Shown: positions 12,851 through 21,116, counted from the first letter of the stretch. The stretch: DNA of 33,732 bases from an uncultured Prochlorococcus sp. (GCA_902519235.1 CABYJE010000010.1:1-33732), one strand, 5' to 3'. Notes: generated by a model not told the origin, from the letters alone. Program-made: numbers and translations.

Positions 12851-13630
12851 TTAATAATGACCTAAGGGACCAGGGCCAGATCCTATTTTGTAAGAATTTT
12901 CTAAAGATTTCTCAACAAATAATTTTGCTTTTTGGATGGAATCAAATAGATCAAAACCTAAAGCCGTGTAACCACAAATAGCAGCACTCAAAGTACAGCC
13001 GCTGCCATGGGTATTTTCTGTATTTATAAAATTATTAAATAGCCACTCTTTTCTACCATTTTTGTCAAGAAAAAAATCCTTCCCTTTCATATCTGTTAAA
13101 CCGCCACCTTTTATAAGTACCGCTTTAGCTCCAAGACCAATAATTTTTCTTGCGGAATTTTCGATATCTTCTTCACTCGTTATTTCTAAACCAGAAAGTA
13201 GATTTGCTTCATAAATATTTGGAGTTACCAAATCTGCAATTGGTAATAAGAGTTTTTTATAAGCATCAATCGCAGAATCTTCCAGTAATTTAGAACCAGT
13301 TCTTGTAACCATTACTGGGTCAATAATTTTGGTTATTTTGTATGTATTTAATTTTGAAGCAGTATCATTAATTATCCTTTCATTTAGTAACATTCCAGTT
13401 TTTAAGGCATCAATACCAAAATCAGCGAATAAAGTATCTAACTGACTTAATAAAGTATTCTGCTCTACTGGTTCAACGCATGTAACTTCTATACTATTTT
13501 GTGCGGTAATACATGTAATAACAGAACATCCATGTACTTTAAGGGACATAAAAGTTCTCAAGTCAGCCTGTATACCTGCCCCACCACCGGAATCACTACC
13601 GCCTATGGAAAGTGCAATTTTAGAATACAT
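12851..13630 (-). CDS. thiD: Hydroxymethylpyrimidine/phosphomethylpyrimidine kinase
   Basis: 259 residues, the normal ThiD length. It phosphorylates 4-amino-5-hydroxymethyl-2-methylpyrimidine and then its monophosphate with ATP, giving HMP-PP for thiamine synthesis in the cytoplasm. Visible signs are the N-terminal IGGSDSGGGAGIQADL substrate-binding segment, DALKTGMLL, DPVMVTRTGSKLL, LVTPNIYEANLLSG, VLIKGGG and the anion hole/catalytic cysteine region NTHGSGCTLSAAI. The tenA gene lies 52 bases upstream on the same strand, so the pair probably forms a thiamine pyrimidine salvage operon. Confidence 0.95.
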   Translation of the reverse strand: MYSKIALSIGGSDSGGGAGIQADLRTFMSLKVHGCSVITCITAQNSIEVTCVEPVEQNTLLSQLDTLFADFGIDALKTGMLLNERIINDTASKLNTYKITKIIDPVMVTRTGSKLLEDSAIDAYKKLLLPIADLVTPNIYEANLLSGLEITSEEDIENSARKIIGLGAKAVLIKGGGLTDMKGKDFFLDKNGRKEWLFNNFINTENTHGSGCTLSAAICGYTALGFDLFDSIQKAKLFVEKSLENSYKIGSGPGPLGHY

Positions 13631-13682
13631 AGTTTAACAAACTAGAATTTATAAATACCATAAAAATATTCTAAATTTAAAT

Positions 13683-14306
13683 TTAAAAATCTGAATATGC
13701 ATTAAAAAAATCTAACTCCAATTCCATAGCTCTCCTGTATAAATATTTGGCCTGAATAATATCATATGTTTCTTTATTGGTCTCAATGAGATTTTCAAGT
13801 GAATCTGCCAGCTTTTCAAAGCTCTCATCAGAGTAAGTAATTATCCATTCTTGATATTTAATGTCAAAATCCTCATTATACAGACTTTTACCTATCCAAG
13901 AATAAAGTCTCATACATGGAGTCATTGCAAACATTATTTCAACGGAGCTAAGTCTTTTGGAAGTATCATCAAGGAAATCTGTATAATTTTTTGTAGTTTT
14001 TTTTATATAGTTATTAGATAAATCAATATCCCATTTTTTTGCATAAGTTTCATGAAGTATTAACTCCTCTGAAACGCCCATTAAAAGTTCACTCAACTTC
14101 CTTATTGAATATTTATCTTTTGATTTAGAAACTGCAAGACCATATGCCTTAGCAAAAGTCTCTAAAAAGAAATAATCTTGAGCTAAATATTCTTGAAATA
14201 TTTTTTTAGGGAGACTTCCATTCTTTAAACCTTGAACAAATTTTGTATTTAAACTTAGTAAAGCAATCTCATAATTATCCTCCCAAAGTTTTTTTGTTAT
14301 TTTCAT
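13683..14306 (-). CDS. tenA: TenA-family thiaminase II / aminopyrimidine aminohydrolase
   Basis: 207 residues. TenA enzymes hydrolyse aminopyrimidine breakdown products of thiamine (and thiamine itself) to hydroxymethylpyrimidine, which ThiD can reuse. Key positions are visible: LAQDYFFLE with Asp44, FAMTPCMRLYSWIG with the nucleophilic Cys131 (so the cysteine-type TenA), the HETYAKKW helix, WIITYSDESFEKL, and the C-terminal AMELELDFF with the likely catalytic glutamate at 197. It is upstream of thiD on the same strand. The 90-base gap to the photolyase gene should hold divergent promoters. Confidence 0.9.
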   Translation of the reverse strand: MKITKKLWEDNYEIALLSLNTKFVQGLKNGSLPKKIFQEYLAQDYFFLETFAKAYGLAVSKSKDKYSIRKLSELLMGVSEELILHETYAKKWDIDLSNNYIKKTTKNYTDFLDDTSKRLSSVEIMFAMTPCMRLYSWIGKSLYNEDFDIKYQEWIITYSDESFEKLADSLENLIETNKETYDIIQAKYLYRRAMELELDFFNAYSDF

Positions 14307-14396
14307 TTTTTTTTTTAATTTTTTGTTATTCTAAAATTTTTATATTTTTTTACCTACAAACTTAATCTTATTTTTCTAGGATTGAAAGAAAGAATT

Positions 14397-15887
14397 ATGA
14401 AAGAAATAAATATCTTATGGTTTAAGAAAGATTTAAGAATTTTTGATAATGAAGCCCTTTGCGAGGCTATAAAAGATAATGATATTTTACCTATTTACAT
14501 TATTGAGTTAGATATTTGGAGCCAAAATACACATTCCAACAGGCAGTGGCAATTTTGCAAAGAAAGTCTAATAGATTTAAGAAATGAACTTTCTGAGATT
14601 GGACAACCATTAATTATTAGGACTGGAAATGTTATTAATATTTTTAATGAAATTAGTGCAAAATTTAAAATCAAGGGGATATATAGCCACCAAGAAACTG
14701 GAGATTGGCTTTCTTATAAAAGAGATCAAAAAGTAAGAGAATGGGCTCTAAGTAAAAATATTATTTGGAAGGAATTTCTACAATTTTCAGTTTTTAGAGG
14801 GAAATTAGATAGGAATAATTGGTCTAAAATGTGGCAAAAAAATTCCGAAAAAAATTTACTTAAATCTCCATTAAGAATTAATTCTATTAACTTTGGTATT
14901 GGAGAAATACCCTCAGAAGAAATTTTTCACTTTAAAAAAGAAACTTGTCCAGGAAGAATGGAAGGTGGAAGAAAAAAAGGTTTAGAGAGAATGCAATACT
15001 TCTTTAGTAATAAATTAGATTCTTATTCAAAAGATATTTCTAGCCCAGAAAAATCATTTGATAGTTGTTCAAGACTATCCCCATATATTTGTTGGGGATG
15101 CATTTCATTAAAAGAGATTTTTAATAAGGCAAATATATCAAAAAACAATAATTCCAGAATGTTAAAAAGTAGATTAACTTGGCATTGTCATTTCATTCAG
15201 AAACTTGAGAGTGAACCAGAATTAGAGTTTAAAGAATACCATCCTTTTTTTAAAAATATTAGAGAAAAAAATAATGAATTACTCTATTTATGGAGTTCAG
15301 GTAATACAGGCTTTCCCTTTATAGATGCATGTATGCGCTCATTAAATTTCAATGGATGGATTAACTTCAGGATGCGAGCTATGTTAATGTCTTTTGCTAG
15401 CTATAATTTATGGCTGCCATGGCAAGATTCGGGTTCTGAATTAGCAAATAAATTTATAGATTATGAGCCTGGAATACATTGGAATCAATGCCAAATGCAG
15501 TCTGGAACTACATCTATAAATACCAATAGAATTTATAACCCTATTAAGCAAGGTATAGATCATGATCCCCAAGGAAAATTTATAAAAAAATGGATACCAG
15601 AATTAAAAGATATATCATTTAATTACATTCATGAACCATGGCTATTATCTAGATTTAATAAAGAAGAATATGAACAAATTAATTATGCAAAGCCAATAAT
15701 TGATATCCCAAATAGCACTAAAAATGCTAGGAAGAAAATTCAGGAAATAACTAAAAAGGCTGGATATTGGGATATCTCAAAAGAAATTTATTTAAAACAT
15801 GGCTCTAGAAAAAGGAATAGAAAAAATATAAGTAATAAAAAAATTGTGTCTAATGAAATACAATATGAACTAAAATTAGATATCTAA
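14397..15887 (+). CDS. Photolyase/cryptochrome family protein
   Basis: 496 residues. The N-terminal domain opens with INILWFKKDLRIFDNEAL, the photolyase antenna-binding fold. The C-terminal FAD domain has SRLSPYICWGCISL, GNTGFPFIDACMRSLNFNGW, NFRMRAMLMSF and YEPGIHWNQCQMQSG. These proteins use blue light and FADH to split pyrimidine dimers, or act as photoreceptors. The EPGIHWNQxQMQSG segment replaces the usual DGDLAxNNGGWQW and marks a distinct subfamily, so repair specificity is uncertain. The C-terminus is lysine- and arginine-rich (GSRKRNRKN). A TTG at 14382 is also in frame; I chose the ATG, preceded by GAAAGA. Divergent from tenA. Confidence 0.85.
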   Translation: MKEINILWFKKDLRIFDNEALCEAIKDNDILPIYIIELDIWSQNTHSNRQWQFCKESLIDLRNELSEIGQPLIIRTGNVINIFNEISAKFKIKGIYSHQETGDWLSYKRDQKVREWALSKNIIWKEFLQFSVFRGKLDRNNWSKMWQKNSEKNLLKSPLRINSINFGIGEIPSEEIFHFKKETCPGRMEGGRKKGLERMQYFFSNKLDSYSKDISSPEKSFDSCSRLSPYICWGCISLKEIFNKANISKNNNSRMLKSRLTWHCHFIQKLESEPELEFKEYHPFFKNIREKNNELLYLWSSGNTGFPFIDACMRSLNFNGWINFRMRAMLMSFASYNLWLPWQDSGSELANKFIDYEPGIHWNQCQMQSGTTSINTNRIYNPIKQGIDHDPQGKFIKKWIPELKDISFNYIHEPWLLSRFNKEEYEQINYAKPIIDIPNSTKNARKKIQEITKKAGYWDISKEIYLKHGSRKRNRKNISNKKIVSNEIQYELKLDI

Positions 15888-16011
15888 ATTTGGTTATCAA
15901 AAATTCCTATATCTTTTATTGGATAATAAAATTTTTAATTTTAGAATTTACTTTATAAATCCACGATTTAGTAATACAAAGCTTTAACGTATCGTTTAGA
16001 TTTTAATAATT

Positions 16012-16185
16012 ATGTCTGAAAGATTTGAATGGGATGACACCAACAGTTCGGGTATATGGTGGAGTACTAATGTAAGTATTAGAGACGAATGTATACTCCT
16101 TAAGGAAGATACTCAATGCGAAGATTCTGATATCGTCGAACTACTTAGGAGTATTGCACAAAATATTGAAGATAATGGCCTTTAA
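16012..16185 (+). CDS. Small acidic protein (57 aa)
   Basis: Starts MSERFEWDDTNSSGIWWSTN, continues with VSIRDECILLKEDTQCED and an acidic helix (IVELLRSIAQNIEDNGL). Two cysteines, no membrane segment. It stands alone between the photolyase gene and the convergent iminopeptidase gene. Not recognised. Confidence 0.55.
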   Translation: MSERFEWDDTNSSGIWWSTNVSIRDECILLKEDTQCEDSDIVELLRSIAQNIEDNGL

Positions 16186-16208
16186 TTTTTTAAGGAATAG
16201 CCACTCTT

Positions 16209-17159
16209 TTACAGATTTTCAATTCCTTTTACAGCTTTTATTAATCCGATACTAATGCCTTTTTCACTCATTGAATGACCAGCATCATTAACAATAATTA
16301 ATTCAGAATTCTTTAATTTCTTATTTAGATCCCAAGCACTCCTGACAGGGCATACAACGTCATATCTTCCTTGAACTATTTTTGTTGGTATCGATTCTAT
16401 TGATTTTATATTTTTCAAAATAAAATCATCCTCTAAGAAAATATTATTAATAAAATAATGACATTCGATCCTAGCAAAGGCATCTGAAAAAGAATTAACT
16501 TTGGACTCATTAAAATCAAATTTTTTATTTATTAAATGACTAGTTGAAAGTTCCCATTTAGTCCAAGCTGCTGCTGCTCTTGATCTAAGCTTCTCATCTG
16601 AAGATGTTAGATATTTATAAAAAGAACTTATCAAATTATTTCTTTCTTCTTTTGGTATTACAGAAATATATTCTTCAAATTCATCGGGGAATATCTCACT
16701 TGCACCATATTGATAGAACCATAATAATTCAAACTTTCTACATAAAAATATTCCTCGCAAAGTTAAGCTTATTACTCTTGAGGGGTTTTTAATTGCATAT
16801 ACAAGTGAAAGTGTTGAGCCCCATGACCCTCCAAACAAATGCCACCTATCAATTTTTAATAGATCCCTTAATTTCTCAATATCATCAATTAAATGATTAG
16901 TAGTATTTTCTCTTAATTCTGAGAAAGGAGTTGAGGAACCGCAACCTCTTTGGTCAAATTGAATAATATCGAATTTATCTGGATCAAAGTATCTTCGGTA
17001 TCTTGGTTGACTTCCTCCTCCTGGACCTCCATGAATAACCAGTATTTTTTTTCCATTTGGATTACCGGATCTCTCCCAATAAATAGTATGAATATCACTA
17101 ACTTGTAAAAAACCCTTTTCACGTACTTCAATTTTCGGAAACAAAACTTGATCTTTCAT
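16209..17159 (-). CDS. pip: Proline iminopeptidase
   Basis: 316 residues, the normal length for this alpha/beta-hydrolase (peptidase family S33), which removes N-terminal proline from peptides in the cytoplasm. Motifs: the oxyanion-hole HGGPGGGS (43-50), FDQRGCGSSTP, nucleophile elbow GGSWGS with Ser112, the cap-domain RAAAAWTKWE segment typical of the enzyme, Asp267 in GRYDVVCP, and His295 in DAGHS. All three catalytic residues are present. Start at the ATG of MKDQVLFPKIEVREKG. Confidence 0.93.
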   Translation of the reverse strand: MKDQVLFPKIEVREKGFLQVSDIHTIYWERSGNPNGKKILVIHGGPGGGSQPRYRRYFDPDKFDIIQFDQRGCGSSTPFSELRENTTNHLIDDIEKLRDLLKIDRWHLFGGSWGSTLSLVYAIKNPSRVISLTLRGIFLCRKFELLWFYQYGASEIFPDEFEEYISVIPKEERNNLISSFYKYLTSSDEKLRSRAAAAWTKWELSTSHLINKKFDFNESKVNSFSDAFARIECHYFINNIFLEDDFILKNIKSIESIPTKIVQGRYDVVCPVRSAWDLNKKLKNSELIIVNDAGHSMSEKGISIGLIKAVKGIENL

Positions 17160-17234
17160 TTTGAAATATTTTTAATCACTTTATTAATCCATATTATCGA
17201 AAAAGAAGTCTGGTTTAGAAGAAATTTGTTAAAA

Positions 17235-17261
17235 AAAAGGACTGCTTGTACAGTCCTTTTT
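17235..17261 (-). terminator. Strong intrinsic terminator upstream of pip
   Basis: AAAAGGACTG (17235-17244) and CAGTCCTTTT (17251-17260) pair perfectly around CTTGTA. On the minus strand the stem runs into eight T (17238-17231); on the plus strand into five T. It lies upstream of pip, so it must end a leftward transcript from the 17.3-17.6 kb region, or a rightward one. Confidence 0.75.
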
Positions 17262-17403
17262 GATATTTGATTTCCTTCTTACAGGACATAAGATTACATA
17301 TTTTAAAGTCTATTTACTCATAAACCTAGAATACGTGAATTCGGGGATTTATCTCGATAATTTCAGTTCCTATTGTCGCTAGTAATTATAAAGCGAAGTC
17401 TTA

Positions 17404-17505
17404 TCAGACTAATTGATTGAACTTTATTTTTCGAATAATCCCATTCTCAGGAATACGCTTCCTATATTTTGGAATTTGCTAAATTTCAGGCGGACTTTCA
17501 ATCAT
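17404..17505 (-). pseudogene. Interrupted small frame with good ribosome binding site
   Basis: GGAGG at 17519-17515 precedes an ATG at 17505. The frame reads MIESPPEI, a TAG (17481-17479), then 24 more codons (QIPKYRKRIPENGIIRKIKF, NQLV) to TGA. The second part looks protein-like, but a chance open stretch of this length is possible in AT-rich DNA. Confidence 0.3.
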
Positions 17506-17608
17506 TTAGATTGCCTCCGAACTCAACATTTATAAATTACTCCTTTTTATATTTTCAGTAAATCCGTAAATATGCTGATTTACTTTTTTCTTTAATTGTA
17601 GGAGGATT

Positions 17609-17791
17609 TTAATGAACCTTTGTTTTTTTAGATAAATATAAAAATTTAAGTCTTTGATTCTTCCTTATTCTGATTAGGAGAGCAAAAATAGGTTCTAATA
17701 TTCTTTTATCACTATCAGAAAGTTTATAATCTTCCAATTTTCACTGAACAAATTTCACAAAATCATTAATATTAGGATTCTTATCCCCGCT
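17609..17791 (-). pseudogene. Remnant of a small gene with an in-frame TGA
   Basis: A frame without a start codon reads DKNPNINDFVKFVQ, then TGA (17743-17741), then KLEDYKLSDSDKRILEPIFA, LLIRIRKNQRLK and a basic end to TAA. The 43 codons after the stop have clear protein character. TGG to TGA would explain the break. Upstream the frame closes at 17794-17792, so the N-terminus is lost. Confidence 0.45.
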
Positions 17792-17854
17792 CTAAAGCTC
17801 TCTACTCTCTAATCCAATATTCAAAGGCAAAAGTTATTTTTGTCGTAAAAATAT

Positions 17855-17995
17855 TTACCAATCAGGGTAATTGAAATCTTCGCCAAGAGGTTCATTATAA
17901 AATTCGCCTTCTTTTATACCTTTATCATATTTTTCAATAACCTTTTTATAAGAAGCTATTGACGGAACTAAATCTCCTACATATATAGGTTCCAT
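17855..17995 (-). CDS. Small hypothetical protein (46 aa)
   Basis: Starts MEPIYVGDLVPSIASYKKVI and ends EFYNEPLGEDFNYPDW. The mixed composition and aromatic acidic C-terminus look like a real, folded small protein. No membrane segment. It is to the right of the remnant at 17609-17791 on the same strand. Function unknown. Confidence 0.55.
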   Translation of the reverse strand: MEPIYVGDLVPSIASYKKVIEKYDKGIKEGEFYNEPLGEDFNYPDW

Positions 17996-18069
17996 AGTAA
18001 TTGTTATAATTATTTTAATTATTTATTAATTTATATGAGAATTTAATAAATAGATTATTAATATACATT

Positions 18070-18165
18070 ATGGATTTCATCAAAAAGAACAAGATTTTAA
18101 CTCTAATGGCGATAATTGCAGTTTTATCATTTGCGTTAGAAAAAGCAGGCATAATACACCCTTAA
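18070..18165 (+). CDS. Single-helix membrane microprotein (31 aa)
   Basis: A short basic start (MDFIKKNK), one hydrophobic helix (ILTLMAIIAVLSFAL) and a short end (EKAGIIHP). Typical of the many membrane microproteins of this genus. No strong ribosome binding site. Confidence 0.45.
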   Translation: MDFIKKNKILTLMAIIAVLSFALEKAGIIHP

Positions 18166-18192
18166 ATTAGGAAATTATTTGATAAATCCTTC

Positions 18193-18282
18193 TTAATGCA
18201 ATAAGTAAACATAAACTATTACTGCAAAAATAAGTAATGGAGATATTAACGTAAAAATTAAAGTGGAAAGATTAATAAGCAT
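18193..18282 (-). CDS. Single-helix membrane microprotein (29 aa)
   Basis: Nearly all hydrophobic: MLINLSTLIFTLISPLLIFA, then VIVYVYLLH. It resembles small photosystem or cytochrome b6f subunits in size and layout, but I cannot match it to one. Confidence 0.4.
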   Translation of the reverse strand: MLINLSTLIFTLISPLLIFAVIVYVYLLH

Positions 18283-18372
18283 AAATTTTTAAATTAATAT
18301 ACAATCTTAATAAACATCACTTTTAAGCATTTGCAATAAGTAAAATTTAAATTATTAAGATATAAAAAAAAT

Positions 18373-18570
18373 TTGAATAAAGAAAGATATAAAGAAGAAT
18401 ATGAAGAGGGCTCAGACTTACTTTGGCCTAGTGATAAAGAAGACAAAATAACTCGTCAATTTTATAAAAATTTATCTCATTTCTCGAAAAACATAAATTA
18501 CAGTAAAAAGAAAAAATTAAATCTTTTTGAACAAGTAGTTAGAATAATAAAAGGTAAAGGCTGGGGTTAA
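18373..18570 (+). CDS. Small charged protein upstream of CPBP protease gene
   Basis: 65 residues from a TTG; no ATG is available in frame. The sequence MNKERYKEEYEEGSDLLWPS, then DKEDKITRQFYKNLSHF, and a basic end (SKKKKLNLFEQVVRIIKGKG) suggests a soluble helical protein. It ends 15 bases before the CPBP protease gene on the same strand, so they are likely co-transcribed. Confidence 0.5.
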   Translation: MNKERYKEEYEEGSDLLWPSDKEDKITRQFYKNLSHFSKNINYSKKKKLNLFEQVVRIIKGKGWG

Positions 18571-18585
18571 TATATTCAAACCAAA

Positions 18586-19446
18586 ATGAGAAATGTAATG
18601 ATATTAATTAAAAGTTTTTTTCTTTTAAGACCAAGATTTTTATCTACTATATTTTTTATTCCAATTCTTTATGGCATTGGCTGGGTTTTATCTCAGCCAC
18701 TTTTATTGTTTAATTTTGAAAAAGAAAATTTATCCTTAATTGGGACTATTATTACCTTTTTAATTTTTATCTTTTTACTCCCTTATTGGTTTTATATTAA
18801 ACGAAATAAATCTAGTGCTTGGGTACTTCTTGGGATAACTAAAGACAAATTCTTAAAAAACTTTGTCAATTTTTCTCAAGGTATTTTATTTGCTTTATTT
18901 TTAATAGTTCTAATTCTGGTACCACTATTTCAAAAAAATTATATTTCTTGGATAGGTTTTTTCTCGCCAATAATATTGTTAAATTCTATTTTACTGGGAT
19001 TAGGTGTTGGATTTGCAGAGGAAATAATTTTTAGAGGCTGGTTACTAGAAGAATTAAAATTTGAATATGGTACAAAAATATCAATAGCTTTACAAGCTAT
19101 AGTTTTTAGCTTCGTTCATAATTTATCAAACGAGATCTTTTGGAATATATTAGGATTACGTTTAGGTTTTATTTTACTTGGTATATTTCTATCATTAATA
19201 AGAATTAGAGATAAAGGTTCTTTATGGAATTGCATAGGAATTCATGGAGGACTTGTGGGTATTTGGTTTTTTATAAATAATGGATTAATAGAATTCAAAG
19301 AAAATACACCTTCTTTTTTAGCAGGGACTTTTACACAAAATATTCCCAACCCAATCGGAAGCTTTAGTGCAATTTTAATATTACTTTTGTTATGTATTTT
19401 TTATGCAGTAAAATTAAAAAAGATTTCTCCAAGAGGTATTAATTAG
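18586..19446 (+). CDS. CPBP-family intramembrane metalloprotease
   Basis: 286 residues and about eight hydrophobic helices. The CPBP (CaaX protease / Rce1-like, ABI) motifs are all visible: EEIIFRGWLLEEL (E145, E146, R150), FSFVHN (H178) and IGIHGGLVGIWFF (H220). These integral membrane proteases bind zinc through the Glu and His residues; in bacteria many act in peptide processing or immunity, with unknown substrate here. The start is the ATG followed by RNVMILIKSFFLLRPRF; a second ATG 12 bases later is possible. It follows a small charged protein at a spacing of 15 bases. Confidence 0.88.
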   Translation: MRNVMILIKSFFLLRPRFLSTIFFIPILYGIGWVLSQPLLLFNFEKENLSLIGTIITFLIFIFLLPYWFYIKRNKSSAWVLLGITKDKFLKNFVNFSQGILFALFLIVLILVPLFQKNYISWIGFFSPIILLNSILLGLGVGFAEEIIFRGWLLEELKFEYGTKISIALQAIVFSFVHNLSNEIFWNILGLRLGFILLGIFLSLIRIRDKGSLWNCIGIHGGLVGIWFFINNGLIEFKENTPSFLAGTFTQNIPNPIGSFSAILILLLLCIFYAVKLKKISPRGIN

Positions 19447-19508
19447 ATATAAATACTGATTGATTGTTGATTAATAATTGTCAGATTAGAATAAAGCTTA
19501 ATACTCAT

Positions 19509-19652
19509 ATGAACTTTGAGGCAGGAATAAGATTTATTATCTTTTTAGTAATTTTTGGAGTTTCAAACTATCTAATAATGTTGAGAAGATATGAAAACGA
19601 CATCAAAAAAAGAAATTTTTACAGCATAAAAAAATTTCAGGCTATATCCTAA
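19509..19652 (+). CDS. Small membrane protein (47 aa)
   Basis: Starts MNFEAGIRFIIFLVIFGVSN, one membrane helix, then a basic polar end (RRYENDIKKRNFYSIKKF). The frame is open to a TTG at 19464, but the ATG at 19509 gives a sensible N-terminus. Function unknown. Confidence 0.45.
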   Translation: MNFEAGIRFIIFLVIFGVSNYLIMLRRYENDIKKRNFYSIKKFQAIS

Positions 19653-19699
19653 AGGTTCATTTATTTTCTTAAATTAAAAAAATTTATTTTTGAATTTCT

Positions 19700-19948
19700 T
19701 CACCATTTTTTATTAGTTTTTTGCCAACCTTCATTTAACAATTTTTGCCACAATAATCTTGCTTCTTCAATAACAATTCTTTTTCTAGTTTTCATTAATG
19801 GAGGATTTTCCCCATGAATTCCCATAATGATCCCTTCTTCAATAAACATATAAGAAATAGATTTATCAGAATGCTCTTTATCTTTATAAAAACGCATAAC
19901 CCCTACAAAATTAGAGTCAATTAACCAAAAATCATTATTTGAATTCAA
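19700..19948 (-). CDS. DUF1651 family protein (second copy)
   Basis: 82 residues starting MNSNNDFWLIDSNFVGVMRF, with YMFIEEGIIMGIHGENPPLM in the middle and EEARLLWQKLLNEGWQKT at the end. It shares the family layout with the gene at 9678-9935 but is clearly diverged; this copy has the more standard EARxLWxxLLxxGWxxT ending. Soluble; family function unknown. Confidence 0.8.
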   Translation of the reverse strand: MNSNNDFWLIDSNFVGVMRFYKDKEHSDKSISYMFIEEGIIMGIHGENPPLMKTRKRIVIEEARLLWQKLLNEGWQKTNKKW

Positions 19949-20019
19949 TAAACCAAAATAAAATTAAACTTATCATATGTTTGATTGTAATCTGCGAGGA
20001 AAATATTTATTTAGTTTAT

Positions 20020-20448
20020 TCATATTTCATATGATTTTTCTTTTTGTCTGCTTTTTTTCAATTCGCCACGTTTTTTCTTAACCTCAACTCTTTTCTTTTG
20101 TGATGCTTTAGTGGGTTGTGTAGATTTTCTTAATTTAAATGTTTTATTTAAAGAATTTTTTATGATTGAACTTAATTTCATTAAAGCTAGCTGCCTATTT
20201 AATAATTGATTTCTGTGTTCTTGAACCGCTAAACGCAAGCTATTATTCACTAATTTGTTTTTCAAGTTTCTCTTAAGAATTTCTTTCTGATAATCATTTA
20301 ATACTTTGGAATCTTCTAAATTAAAAATAATCTCTACTCTGCTTTCAATTTTATTTAAATTTTGTCCTCCAGAACCAGAGGATCTGGAAAATCGCCACTT
20401 AATTTCGTTGGATGGGATTACTAATGTTTTAGTAATTTTTAAATCCAT
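20020..20448 (-). CDS. arfB: Alternative ribosome rescue factor (peptidyl-tRNA hydrolase)
   Basis: 142 residues, the normal length of ArfB (YaeJ, mitochondrial ICT1 family). It enters the empty A site of stalled ribosomes and releases the nascent chain. The catalytic GGQ is at 27-29 within RSSGSGGQNLNKIESRVEI, which separates it from full-length release factors. The C-terminal tail is basic (KASQKKRVEVKKKRGELKKS), as required for binding in the mRNA channel. The start ATG is followed by DLKITKTLVIPS. It is divergent from the gene at 20652. Confidence 0.92.
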   Translation of the reverse strand: MDLKITKTLVIPSNEIKWRFSRSSGSGGQNLNKIESRVEIIFNLEDSKVLNDYQKEILKRNLKNKLVNNSLRLAVQEHRNQLLNRQLALMKLSSIIKNSLNKTFKLRKSTQPTKASQKKRVEVKKKRGELKKSRQKEKSYEI

Positions 20449-20651
20449 TTTAAGTTCTTTTTGGTTTAGATCTTAAGAATAATCTCCTTAATATTTTAAA
20501 CATACCTAAAAATTCGATCGGTAAATACTGGGCGGTTAAGTTAGGTAAACCGAAATTCGGTGTATTTGCCGTATCAATATCTTCGGTATTTATCCTTTCA
20601 TATTTAAAAGAATTATCAGATATTGAATTTGTACTAATTCAAAGGTCACTT

Positions 20652-20888
20652 ATGTATTCAATGTTTGATCTTCTTTTTGAAACACCTTCATATCGCCCAG
20701 TATATGTTATTTCTGATAGTGAAATGAAGGAGTTAAAGAAAAACCAACATCAAGAAGAGCTTGATGAAATTTCAAAACAAAAAGTAAGACTTGAAGATGC
20801 TTTTAAAGCGCAACTAAAACATCTTGAAGAGAGAGAAAAAGAAGTAAAAAAAGAACTTAAAGTACTCTCAGCCTCAAAAGATAAATAA
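20652..20888 (+). CDS. Conserved-looking protein with possible missing start
   Basis: From the ATG at 20652 it reads MYSMFDLLFETPSYRPVYVI, then SDSEMKELKKNQHQEELDEI and a charged coiled-coil-like helix to the end (78 residues). The same frame is open for 66 more codons back to 20454 and looks coding there too (SIGKYWAVKLGKPKFGVFAV, a membrane helix SISSVFILSYL, then KELSDIEFVLIQRSL), yet it contains no ATG, GTG or TTG. Either translation begins at a rare codon such as ATT (20493), or the original start was lost. Confidence 0.6.
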   Translation: MYSMFDLLFETPSYRPVYVISDSEMKELKKNQHQEELDEISKQKVRLEDAFKAQLKHLEEREKEVKKELKVLSASKDK

Positions 20889-20915
20889 TTTATTTTTAGA
20901 GAAATTACTTTTTTC

Positions 20916-20940
20916 AAAGACGGTTAAAACCGTCTTTTTT
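20916..20940 (+). terminator. Intrinsic terminator
   Basis: AAAGACGG (20916-20923) and CCGTCTTT (20930-20937) pair around TTAAAA, and the T-run continues to 20940. It follows the stop of the 20652 gene by 27 bases. Confidence 0.75.
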
Positions 20941-21006
20941 AATTCTTCTAGTTTTAAGGTATCTATTAAATCCACAGATTTTAAAAATATTTTCCATAAT
21001 TAAAAA

Positions 21007-21111
21007 ATGAACAATAATAAAGAAAAAATAAGAATGTTCTTACCCTTTAGTTGGGTAATTTGTGCAGCAATATCTTTTGCTTATATAAATTCACATTTAA
21101 TAAATACCTAA
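21007..21111 (+). CDS. Membrane microprotein upstream of the 21117 gene (34 aa)
   Basis: Starts MNNNKEKIRMFLPFSWVICA and continues AISFAYINSHLINT: a basic start and one membrane helix. It ends five bases before the next start on the same strand, suggesting an operon of two small membrane proteins. Confidence 0.5.
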   Translation: MNNNKEKIRMFLPFSWVICAAISFAYINSHLINT

Positions 21112-21116
21112 TAAAG

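Larger units (their letters stand above)
17262..17854. other. Gene-poor region with hairpins and broken frames
   Basis: No intact gene. Four small hairpins occur at 17342-17356, 17397-17410 (AGTCT/AGACT), 17449-17463 (AGGAA/TTCCT) and 17491-17519 (CGGA, CAATC/GATTG, TCCG). Two interrupted minus-strand frames are listed separately. Together with the terminator at 17235, a structured leftward RNA is possible. Confidence 0.45.

Noticed and set aside
17612-17635. Seven-residue frame (MNLCFFR) behind a perfect AGGAGG ribosome binding site
   Set aside because: Too short to support, and the site overlaps the end of a minus-strand gene remnant, so the match may be chance.
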